10,141 nucleotides of DNA. Source: Acidobacteriota bacterium (lineage in GTDB: Bacteria > Acidobacteriota > Terriglobia > Terriglobales > Acidobacteriaceae). The notes below the pieces were generated by a model that saw only the letters and a program-made list of their open reading frames with translations, ran no database searches and was not told the origin of the DNA. Positions 1 through 6,890 of the stretch are shown in pieces. Position numbers and translations under genes: made by a program. Numbering within the stretch: the stretch's first letter is position 1; the number at the start of each line of letters is the position of its first letter. Location: NCBI GenBank assembly GCA_003225615.1, contig QIAS01000194.1:8170-18310 (forward strand), written 5' to 3'.

Positions 1-1
1 T

Positions 2-847
2 CGCACTTCGCTGCTGCTTGTCTCCCTACTCTCGTCTCTGCTTTCAGTGGTGCTCGCTTACCGGTTATGGGGCGGTTGGGTCGCAGGTTTTTTCGTGGTG
101 CTTAATTTTGACTGGATGCAGCGGTCTTTGCTGGGTGGGTCGGAACCGCTCTTCATGGCTTTGCTGCTGGGCGCTTTTCTCTCAATCCGGCGGGAACAGT
201 GGCTGATCGCGGCTTTGCTGGCGTCTTTGGCGACGGTGGTGCGGCCCCTGGGTCTGTTTGCGTTAATCGGAGTTGGGTTGACTCTGCTTTGGAAACAGGA
301 TTTTCGGAAGCTCACCTATGCCGTCCTGATCGGCTTGGTCATTGGTGCACTTTATGTGCTCCCGCTCGCGCAACATTTCGGAGATCCGCTGGCCAATGTA
401 AGTAGATACCAGATAACCGATTGGGACGGCAGTTTTCCTTTTACCTGGCCCTTTCTTGCTTTTGTTTATCAAGGCGGATTGCAGCCGGCCCCTTGGACGA
501 ACCTGGCACTGACCTTCGGGTGGATCTTTTTCGCCGTGCTTGGCAGTGTGGCAATGATTGGAACGGAGAGATTTCGTAATTATGGTCGAACTCATCTCGC
601 TGAAATCCTGTTTGCAGCACCTTACCTGGCCTTTCTCTTTATGTACAATTCCAGCTTTTGGGCACGAAGTAATTTCCCGAGATTTGTAATTCCGGTTATT
701 CCTTTTGTCCTGTTTGCATTGGACAAGTGGATTCCCAAGGATAGACGTCTCATGTGGAGCTTGGGACTTGGAGTATCGGTTTTGGCAGCCTCGTCGGCAC
801 TTGGGATTCGGAACATTATGTCCCTGCTCCACAAGACGGTTGGTTAA
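2..847 (+). CDS. GT-C-type membrane glycosyltransferase, 3' part (N-terminus outside window)
   Basis: The reading frame is open to the left edge (281 codons visible) and ends at TAA 845-847. The residues before the first GTG at 47 are already a hydrophobic run, so this is the C-terminal part of a longer gene, not a start at 47. The product is very hydrophobic, with roughly seven or eight membrane-spanning stretches. It contains a short GGSEPLF loop followed by a helix and an RPLG turn, and later an RFVIPVIPF segment. This pattern is typical of polyprenyl-phosphate-sugar-dependent GT-C transferases (PMT/ArnT/PIG-V-like), which act at the outer face of the inner membrane. The catalytic Asp of the first periplasmic loop would lie upstream, so it cannot be checked. 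The gene runs towards the polysaccharide operon and stops 26 bp short of it, so it belongs to a separate transcript. The broad class is fairly secure; the substrate is unknown. Confidence 0.72.
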   Translation, partial: RTSLLLVSLLSSLLSVVLAYRLWGGWVAGFFVVLNFDWMQRSLLGGSEPLFMALLLGAFLSIRREQWLIAALLASLATVVRPLGLFALIGVGLTLLWKQDFRKLTYAVLIGLVIGALYVLPLAQHFGDPLANVSRYQITDWDGSFPFTWPFLAFVYQGGLQPAPWTNLALTFGWIFFAVLGSVAMIGTERFRNYGRTHLAEILFAAPYLAFLFMYNSSFWARSNFPRFVIPVIPFVLFALDKWIPKDRRLMWSLGLGVSVLAASSALGIRNIMSLLHKTVG

Positions 848-873
848 GCAGACGGGCGCTGAAAAGCCACGAT

Positions 874-2064
874 TCACATCGTCGTAAGGAATTTTCCCGA
901 GCCGCGAGAGAGAGTCGCGGCCACCTCGAGCAGATCCTCAACGTGTTTGCCCCAACTAAAGTTCTGAGAGCACAGCAGTCCTTTCTCCCGCATCACCAAG
1001 CGAAGTTCCGGCGAGTGCGCAATAGTTTCCAGTCTGCCCGCCAGATGCTGCGCTGAGAATCGCGGGAAATACACAGCAGCATCGCCGCAGATTTCGCGGT
1101 GTACCTCTAAATCGGAAGCTACGACAGGTAACCCGCTCGCCATAGCCTCAACCAGGGGGTGTGCAAAGGATTCGGCATAGGCCGGCGTGACATACGCATC
1201 ACAGGATTGGTAGAGCTTGTGCAATAAGTTGTAAGGCACAGCGCCTAGTTCGACTACGTCTTCTGATAACCCCAGATCCCTAATCAAGGCGGCTTCGGAT
1301 TCGGCCCGATATGAGCCGGGATTGTCTTCCGTCCGCAATTTGCAGGTCAGAAGCAACCTGATTCTTCCCGGCGCGAGCCGTTGCTTCACAATTTGCAGCG
1401 CGCGAATCAGCGTCCCGAAGTTACGGTAGTAGTTGTAGTGACTAACAAACAGCAGGCGGAAAGCTCCGGCGGATTCCGCAAGCTTGGCCTGCACGTCTCG
1501 GGAGAGCGATTTGCCATTCCGCGCGAATCGGTCGGCATCGAAACCATGGTGGATAGCCACGACATTGTGACCGGTCCAGTCATGTAGTTCGCTCGCAAAC
1601 GCCGCACTGGGCGCGATGGTGCATTCGGCACGCCGGATCGATGCTGCCGCGAACAGCGCTTTAAGGTGGGTGTCGAGCCACAGGCGATGATCGGCCCGGG
1701 TACGAAGGTCGTTCTGGAAATCCAGCGAGGTATATAGCGAGTTACGGCTGAGAAGGATCTGCGGAATCGGAGAATTCCACAGAGCGAAGTTACCGGCCGA
1801 AAGCAGAACATGCGCCCCACTACGCTTGACCAAACCAGGAAGAATCCACTGCTCACGCAGGAAGCGGCGCCAAGTCCCGAAATCCTGCACATCGTCGAGA
1901 ATGGAAACATTCGGTGAGGATGGCAATTCCTCGGCTAATTGTCTGGAAACGAGAACCGTAGTCCGTACGCCAGCCCTGGCCGCCAGATGGGGAACGACAT
2001 TGCGAACGTACGTGAGCCCCCCACCAGCAGTGGAGGCGATTGCATTAATGAAAAGATGAATCAT
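874..2064 (-). CDS. GT4 family glycosyltransferase (GT-B fold), last gene of the operon
   Basis: The 396-residue product has the normal length for a GT4 retaining glycosyltransferase that transfers a sugar from a nucleotide donor at the cytoplasmic side of the membrane. The N-terminal domain starts directly at a beta strand and has a glycine-rich loop (GGG at residues 14-16). The C-terminal donor domain starts near residue 203 (LLFVSHY...RNFGTLI). The EX7E motif is E298 to E306, followed by AMASGLPVVASD. ATG 2064 overlaps the TGA of the upstream polymerase-like gene in an ATGA. No good Shine-Dalgarno is visible before it, so translation probably depends on coupling. Stop TGA is at 874-876. 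No other minus-strand gene follows before the convergent gene. Donor and acceptor cannot be deduced. Confidence 0.9.
   Translation of the reverse strand: MIHLFINAIASTAGGGLTYVRNVVPHLAARAGVRTTVLVSRQLAEELPSSPNVSILDDVQDFGTWRRFLREQWILPGLVKRSGAHVLLSAGNFALWNSPIPQILLSRNSLYTSLDFQNDLRTRADHRLWLDTHLKALFAAASIRRAECTIAPSAAFASELHDWTGHNVVAIHHGFDADRFARNGKSLSRDVQAKLAESAGAFRLLFVSHYNYYRNFGTLIRALQIVKQRLAPGRIRLLLTCKLRTEDNPGSYRAESEAALIRDLGLSEDVVELGAVPYNLLHKLYQSCDAYVTPAYAESFAHPLVEAMASGLPVVASDLEVHREICGDAAVYFPRFSAQHLAGRLETIAHSPELRLVMREKGLLCSQNFSWGKHVEDLLEVAATLSRGSGKFLTTM
901..921. other. GC-rich hairpin at the convergent gene ends
   Basis: A perfect 7-bp inverted repeat (GCCGCGA / TCGCGGC) with a 7-base loop lies inside the last codons of the GT4 gene at 874-2064, 54 bp beyond the stop of the convergent + strand gene. 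Neither side is followed by a clear T-run. It may still help transcripts stop or protect 3' ends from both directions. Chance occurrence within coding sequence is possible. Confidence 0.3.
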
Positions 2065-3476
2065 TGCGACACAATAGGCGCAGGTGCTGGTGCGACCCTA
2101 GCGTGCCAGAGGTCCACCCGGACCGTCTCTCGCGCCGGAGGCGGGGTCAGATCCATGAGCATGAAGGCAGCACTCCAGAAAAAAACGGTCAGATAATATC
2201 CCACCGCAAACAGCCAATCTTCAAAGATTGCGTGCACCAAGCCACCCACCAGGATCATGGCTAGCGGAATGGAATAGTGAAAAGGATGAGCGGCTCTCCG
2301 CATCCACCGGCACACTCTCGCAATGCTCTGCAACAACATGAACAGCAGAAACACAAAGGGGCAGAGACCCAAAAGACCCACCCAGGACGTAAGTGCCAGA
2401 TAACTGCTTCCATGCTCGCGGTCGGTAGACGAACTCGATGAAAATCTTCCAATGTTCCAATAGGTCCGATCTCCCGAGGCGGTTCCGAAACCGCTACCGA
2501 ACCAGGGATGCTCTTCAATTACCGAAATTGTTTCCTGCCAGGGGCTCTTTCGCGATCCCAAAAACCCTTGCTCTCGCTTGTCTTTGTACAGAATCGAAGA
2601 AGTAAGGGAGTTCGTGAACTGATCGAAATGACCTGGTTCAACTACAGCCCCTACCGCCAGAAAAAAGATGACTACGCCCGCCCCTTGCATTAAGAGCCTA
2701 TGTTTGCGAAGAGAAACACAGAGGAGAATTGCACTTACGGCGAAGGCAGCCATGGCGGCGCGGGAGAGTGCGTAGCAGATGAGAAAAACGCACATCAGCA
2801 CCGCCAGTGCCCGGCGGTACCGTAAAAACCTGCTATCGCCCACCAAAGCTCCCCATAACAGCATAGGACCAGCAACTACGCCCATAACCGCACCCAAAGA
2901 ATTAGGGTTGCCCCAAATTTCCAAATTGAAGACCAGGTAAGCGATGGCACTTACGTATACAGCGATTTCGCACGCCAGCAGCATTCCCTTGAAAAAACTT
3001 TCTTCTCTGCCCCTGATCACAAGCCGCGCGCCAGAGGCGCCGAATAGAAACAACAGAAACAAGCTCAAAACTTTAGCCAAAGCGGTTTGCGGATAGATCG
3101 ACGCGAGAGCAGAAACCATCGCCGCCAGGACACAGAAGAACGCCGCAAGGTGAAAAGCTCCAAAATGCTGGCGCTGACCCTTCATCCACTTGATATACCC
3201 AACGGTAGCACCCACGCCGAGCACCAGCCAGCGCGCCGAAGTAAAAACTTCTGTCAAAGGAACATCCATCCCGGCCCAGAGGAATGCGATGAGCAAGGCG
3301 GGAAAGAACGCCCTTTCAAAATGCCAGGTGCTCACAGCGATAATCTGAATAAGCAGAATTCCGCCTAGTAAACTGATGTCGCTGAAGTAACCTGGATGAG
3401 ACTGAGCAAAGAACAGCAGACCAATCGCGCCGATCCCGAGAGCGGCGAACAGCAGAGCCCGAAGGGAATCTTTCAT
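2061..3476 (-). CDS. O-antigen ligase / Wzy-type polymerase-like membrane protein
   Basis: This 471-residue polytopic membrane protein has about ten or more hydrophobic segments. Family-typical signs of the O-antigen ligase/polymerase superfamily (Wzy_C) are an NPNSLG stretch in the middle, a LSRAAMAAF segment and a large loop containing SPWQETISVIEEHPWFGSG. The loop is followed by HGSSYLALTSWVGLLG at the start of the next helix. Such proteins polymerise lipid-linked repeat units or ligate glycans to lipid A core or protein on the periplasmic side. Polymerase and ligase cannot be told apart by sequence alone. A longer frame begins at 3527, but ATG 3476 overlaps the upstream TGA and has a GAGG five bases before it. 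The extra upstream residues are not hydrophobic and read like out-of-frame sequence. The loop carries five consecutive serines. The C-terminal tail is Pro/Ala-rich and presumably cytoplasmic. Confidence 0.88.
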   Translation of the reverse strand: MKDSLRALLFAALGIGAIGLLFFAQSHPGYFSDISLLGGILLIQIIAVSTWHFERAFFPALLIAFLWAGMDVPLTEVFTSARWLVLGVGATVGYIKWMKGQRQHFGAFHLAAFFCVLAAMVSALASIYPQTALAKVLSLFLLFLFGASGARLVIRGREESFFKGMLLACEIAVYVSAIAYLVFNLEIWGNPNSLGAVMGVVAGPMLLWGALVGDSRFLRYRRALAVLMCVFLICYALSRAAMAAFAVSAILLCVSLRKHRLLMQGAGVVIFFLAVGAVVEPGHFDQFTNSLTSSILYKDKREQGFLGSRKSPWQETISVIEEHPWFGSGFGTASGDRTYWNIGRFSSSSSTDREHGSSYLALTSWVGLLGLCPFVFLLFMLLQSIARVCRWMRRAAHPFHYSIPLAMILVGGLVHAIFEDWLFAVGYYLTVFFWSAAFMLMDLTPPPARETVRVDLWHARVAPAPAPIVSQ

Positions 3477-4618
3477 GCGGACCTCGGACAAACAAAGTCC
3501 ACTGCCTCGACCAGGCCAGCAGCCCAAGTCTGGGGTGAATACGACCGGATTCGCTGGGCACTACGCAACCCCATCTGCTCCCTAAATTCGGGCTGCCGAG
3601 CAAGCCTATAGAGGGCTGCAGACAACCCATTCACGTCGCGAGGCGGCACAATGTATCCATTCCAGCCATCTATCACTAAGTCCGCCGCGCAACCTGCCAC
3701 GCTGGTCGTGACCACCGGCAAACCGCATGACATGGCCTCGTTGACCACTAATCCCCACGGATCGCTGTGAGTAGGCAGGACCAGCGCTTCCGCAATTGCG
3801 TAAAGTTTGCCAAGCTGTTCCCGATGCAGGAAACCCACACAATGCACCGACGTCAAACGCTCAGTGGCGATCAGATCTAACAATTCGGTTCTCGCAGGGC
3901 CATCTCCAACCAATACAAGCCCAATCCTTGCGCGAATCTCAGCATCCAGTTTGGCATACGCTCGGAGGAGTTCGAAGATACCTTTCTCGATTACCAGTCG
4001 GCCGACGTAGAGAAAAAAGCGCTCAGGAAGTTCAAGCCTGTCGCGTAAGTCTGATGCATTCACCTCTTGCGCCACACCCGCAAAGAAATCGACGTCAACG
4101 GCATTGGGCGCGGTGAAAATCGATTGCGGCGGCACTCCCAGCTGACACAAATAGGTAAACGAAGATTTTCCTGGGACCACAAACGCCCGACAACAGACCA
4201 GAAAGCATGATTTGAGCAACTCGACTATCCCGCGAGCCTTGCGACAATCATTCGCAGTACTCTCGGACCAAAGCAGCAGCGGCACTCCATTGCGACGGGC
4301 CCAAACAGCAGCATTCCAAGACGATATGTAACTGTATCCGCCACAGACGATGGCTTGCGGGCGAATGCGATCGAGTGAGGCGGTCACACCAACATTGAGC
4401 AGTAAATTATATTTGCCGATGCGGCGCCGCCAATGAGGCAGGACTTCATGCGAAAAGCTGATTTCTTCCTTATAAACCGGCCATTGACGGAGACTGCGGT
4501 CTGTTTCCGAAAGAAAAATCACATGCAAATCAATCTCAGGTTGCGCCGCAAGAGCATTGAAAACCGGAATTCGGTAAGGAGCGATGATCTCCGTCAGGAT
4601 AACCAGCCGTCGCTTCAT
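3473..4618 (-). CDS. GT4 family glycosyltransferase
   Basis: The 381-residue product is a GT-B glycosyltransferase. The N-terminal acceptor domain begins RLVILTEIIAPYRIPVFNAL, a common opening in capsule and O-antigen GT4 enzymes. A linker with PNAVDVDFF is at about 171-179. The donor domain has VGRLVIEKG at 205-213, whose Arg and Lys are the expected nucleotide-sugar phosphate contacts. It also has LVLVGDGP at 234-241. The EX7E position reads D286-PWGLVVN-E294, so the first acidic residue is Asp. Two in-frame ATGs exist, at 4627 and 4618. I chose 4618 because GAGGAA lies eight bases before it and because it overlaps the upstream TGA as ATGA; the same GAGGAA runs into the 4627 ATG. The stop overlaps the start of the polymerase-like gene, so the two are translationally coupled. 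Sugar specificity is unknown. Confidence 0.91.
   Translation of the reverse strand: MKRRLVILTEIIAPYRIPVFNALAAQPEIDLHVIFLSETDRSLRQWPVYKEEISFSHEVLPHWRRRIGKYNLLLNVGVTASLDRIRPQAIVCGGYSYISSWNAAVWARRNGVPLLLWSESTANDCRKARGIVELLKSCFLVCCRAFVVPGKSSFTYLCQLGVPPQSIFTAPNAVDVDFFAGVAQEVNASDLRDRLELPERFFLYVGRLVIEKGIFELLRAYAKLDAEIRARIGLVLVGDGPARTELLDLIATERLTSVHCVGFLHREQLGKLYAIAEALVLPTHSDPWGLVVNEAMSCGLPVVTTSVAGCAADLVIDGWNGYIVPPRDVNGLSAALYRLARQPEFREQMGLRSAQRIRSYSPQTWAAGLVEAVDFVCPRSA
3481..3485 (-). promoter_or_regulatory. Ribosome-binding site deciding the start of the polymerase-like gene
   Basis: GAGGT on the minus strand lies five bases before ATG 3476. Together with the ATGA overlap it favours this start over the longer frame from 3527. 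Confidence 0.6.
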
Positions 4619-5787
4619 CGCAAACATTCCTCGTAGACTCGGGTCAGTCGCTCAGCTTGATGGGCCAATGTTAAACCCTGCAAAACAGTCTGCCGGGCAG
4701 CGTCCCCAATCCGTTTTCGCAAAGCTTCGTTCGCCAGGAGATCTGAAATTGCGGTAACCAATTCTTGCGGATCATCCGACCCGACGAGATAGCCGTTCAC
4801 TCCGTGCTGAATGATCTCTGCAATACCCTGACCGCGGCAGCCAATAACTGGTTTCCCTGCCGACATTGCTTCCAGGTAGACACAACCCAGTCCTTCATAG
4901 CGACTGGGCAATGCGAAAATCGTGCATCGTTGCAACAATCGGGCAACGCTGGCCCGGTTCTGCCGACCCAAAAAACGCACCGAGTCCGTTATCTTCAGCG
5001 CAGATGCCAAGGCAAGTAAACCAGCCCGTTCCGGCCCATCCCCAACGACTTCGCAGGAGAGACCGGGATACTTCGTCTTTAATCGGACAACCGATCGGAG
5101 CAACGGGTCATGCCCTTTGATCGGAATCAGATTCCCGATGCTGAGGATCACGGGGTTGCAAGCTTGATCGTCACGGGCGGGCAGGAAGACGCTGGGGTCG
5201 ACGCCGTTATAAATCACCGACATGCTGGAGGAGTTGCCTGTTCCGTCCAATACCTGGTCGCGTACATGTTGGCTTATGCAGATAACACGGCTCGCTGAAC
5301 GATAGACCATGGTTGAAATGCGACGACACCAGCGACCAGCATGGCCGCGCACCTGCACACTTGAATACGCATCGAGGCCGTGCACCGAGACCACGAAAGG
5401 GACTCCCAGTTCGCGACTGAGCAAGGCAGCAGCGTGTCCGCAGGGCAGTGGAGCATGCGCGTGAATGAGATCAAAGGGCTTATGCCGGTGCTTTTGGCGC
5501 ACGACGCTCAGCAAGCGGGCAAAGAGAAACGCACCCGCGCTGGGCAACCCGAAACCCCCGGGCAGCGAGAAATAGGAAAAGCTTCCGGCAACCGGCAAAC
5601 CGGGGTGAGGCAATCTGGGGCGCCGGTAAACCGGTCGCACTCCCATTACCGTGTTGCTGACCCCATTCTTGGCCAACCAGGATAGCGGTTCCGCAATGAA
5701 ACAGCCGCTGGCATCATCTTCCAGCGAAGGATAGAAAGGCGTGAGGGTAAGAACATGGATATTCGCCGTCGGGGTCGTGGACGTCAT
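4615..5787 (-). CDS. GT4 family glycosyltransferase
   Basis: The 390-residue product is a complete GT-B glycosyltransferase of the GT4 type. The N-terminal domain has TLTPFYPS near residue 14 and DLIHAHAPLPCG at about 106-117. VSVHGLDAY at 133-141 is the acceptor-side His motif common in this family. IYNGVDPSVF at 192-201 starts the linker. The donor domain contains SIGNLIPIKGHDPLL from 216, VVGDGPER at 247-254 and a full EX7E motif at E298 to E306 in a YEGLGCVYLEAMSAGKPVI context. ATG 5787 overlaps the TGA of the preceding gene. No clear Shine-Dalgarno precedes it, which fits coupling by re-initiation. It is probably cytoplasmic or peripheral to the membrane. Donor and acceptor sugars cannot be read from the sequence. 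Confidence 0.92.
   Translation of the reverse strand: MTSTTPTANIHVLTLTPFYPSLEDDASGCFIAEPLSWLAKNGVSNTVMGVRPVYRRPRLPHPGLPVAGSFSYFSLPGGFGLPSAGAFLFARLLSVVRQKHRHKPFDLIHAHAPLPCGHAAALLSRELGVPFVVSVHGLDAYSSVQVRGHAGRWCRRISTMVYRSASRVICISQHVRDQVLDGTGNSSSMSVIYNGVDPSVFLPARDDQACNPVILSIGNLIPIKGHDPLLRSVVRLKTKYPGLSCEVVGDGPERAGLLALASALKITDSVRFLGRQNRASVARLLQRCTIFALPSRYEGLGCVYLEAMSAGKPVIGCRGQGIAEIIQHGVNGYLVGSDDPQELVTAISDLLANEALRKRIGDAARQTVLQGLTLAHQAERLTRVYEECLR
4627..4632 (-). promoter_or_regulatory. Ribosome-binding site deciding the start of the GT4 gene at 4618
   Basis: GAGGAA on the minus strand lies eight bases before ATG 4618. Its last base is the first base of the alternative ATG at 4627, so it cannot serve that codon. 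Confidence 0.65.
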
Positions 5788-6860
5788 GTGACGCAGCCAC
5801 GGCGGTTACCCGCCAGACGCCAAAAAATCTGTTCCCATTGGCAGGTTATCCGCCCCCAATCAAAATTTTCGCTGTGAGTCCGGCCGGCTCGGCCCATGGT
5901 CTGCCGCACAGTGGGACTTAAGATGAGTTGGTGGAGGCGGCTAAATAATTCGTCGTCCTCCCCAACCATATATCCAGTCTGGCCATCGACCACCGTCTCC
6001 GGATCGTAATGTTTGCGAACAATTACGGGGAGTCCACAGGCTGCTGCCTCGAGAATTACTTTGGGGGAGCCCTCCCAGCGAGAAGGAAACAGAAAAATAT
6101 CCGCTTGTCGGTATTCGTTCCGGACAGAAGTTCGTGAAAGAACACCAGCAAAAGATACGTTAGGCTGGCGTCTTGCCGCGGTCCTGATCTCCGCAGCCAT
6201 GATGCCATCTCCCACGATCACGAAATCCGCTTGGGGAAACCGCTCAGCCGCTTCGATTACGGTTTGTGGGCCTTTGAAGGGCCGCAAGGAGCCCACAAAG
6301 AGCACTCGCGGACGAGGATTGTTTGGACGCTCCCAGTCAGGACTGAAGAACTTTGTGTCGACTCCAGTGGGCACGGTTTCACTAGGAAGACCGTATTCCG
6401 CTTCCAGACTCCGCTTAACCGATTTTGAGTTGCTGAACAGATAATCGCAGCGCAGGACGGTCTGCTCGATTAAAGCAATATTTTGCGGAGCAATCGTCGA
6501 TTCATCGCGCCAGTTTGACTGTGATTCAACCGTACCCACCGTGACTCGCCGGTCGTGCCAAATGGACCTGAGCTTCATGTACCAACGACTGGCCGGAGAT
6601 GCTTTTACATAGAACAACAGGTCGTGGCCACCGAACAAGAATTCCGCCAATATCCGTGGCGTCTGCCGGCGCAGGGGGAGCCTGATAAGGCGAGTGTTGG
6701 GTCTCTTGCTGATCCTTGGATCTGGCGTGCCCACCACGAATGTACTGATATGAAAACGACCCGGATCGAGCCGATGAATGATGTCACGGGCATTCATCAT
6801 CTGAGCATTGATCGCGTCCTCATCGGCCATGCTCTCGACCAGAATTCGCACTGGATTCAT
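5784..6860 (-). CDS. GT4 family glycosyltransferase, first of three coupled GT4 genes
   Basis: The 358-residue product is a GT4 enzyme with a somewhat short N-terminal domain that opens NPVRILVESMADEDAIN. The usual glycine-rich N-terminal loop is not evident. TVPTGVDTKFF at 162-172 is the interdomain linker. LFVGSLRPFKGPQTVIEA from 187 carries the donor-binding Arg and Lys. FVIVGDG is at 213-219, and EX7E is E263 to E271 in WEGSPKVILEAAACGLPVI. I place the start at ATG 6860 because AGGTGA lies eight bases before it. An in-frame GTG at 6872 would add four residues but has no visible ribosome-binding site. The gene follows the sulfatase-like gene after 30 bp and ends in a 4-bp overlap with the next GT4. 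Confidence 0.9.
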   Translation of the reverse strand: MNPVRILVESMADEDAINAQMMNARDIIHRLDPGRFHISTFVVGTPDPRISKRPNTRLIRLPLRRQTPRILAEFLFGGHDLLFYVKASPASRWYMKLRSIWHDRRVTVGTVESQSNWRDESTIAPQNIALIEQTVLRCDYLFSNSKSVKRSLEAEYGLPSETVPTGVDTKFFSPDWERPNNPRPRVLFVGSLRPFKGPQTVIEAAERFPQADFVIVGDGIMAAEIRTAARRQPNVSFAGVLSRTSVRNEYRQADIFLFPSRWEGSPKVILEAAACGLPVIVRKHYDPETVVDGQTGYMVGEDDELFSRLHQLILSPTVRQTMGRAGRTHSENFDWGRITCQWEQIFWRLAGNRRGCVT

Positions 6861-6868
6861 TGATTGAT

Positions 6869-6874
6869 TCACCT
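6869..6874 (-). promoter_or_regulatory. Ribosome-binding site deciding the start of the GT4 gene at 6860
   Basis: AGGTGA on the minus strand lies eight bases before ATG 6860. It overlaps the alternative GTG start at 6872, so use of this site argues for the ATG. Confidence 0.5.
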
Positions 6875-6890
6875 GGGCACGTAATCACTT

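Noticed and set aside
263..877. 204-codon open frame antisense to the GT-C gene
   Set aside because: Its translation is polar and Cys/Arg-rich with no family features, and the opposite strand encodes a clear membrane protein. It is a shadow frame.
3477..3527. Upstream extension of the polymerase-like gene to a start at 3527
   Set aside because: The extra 17 residues lie within the GT4 coding end. ATG 3476 has a GAGG at good spacing and an ATGA overlap like the other junctions.
4619..4627. ATG at 4627 as the start of the GT4 gene
   Set aside because: Its only Shine-Dalgarno candidate runs into it. The ATG at 4618 has the right spacing and the repeated overlap pattern.
6861..6872. GTG at 6872 as the start of the first GT4 gene
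   Set aside because: No ribosome-binding site precedes it, and it overlaps the AGGTGA that suits ATG 6860. Four extra residues remain possible.
6861..6890. Weak TGATT/AATCA inverted repeat in the 30-bp gap
   Set aside because: It has only five pairs with a long loop and partly arises from a short AATC repeat around the start codon, so it is not distinguishable from chance.
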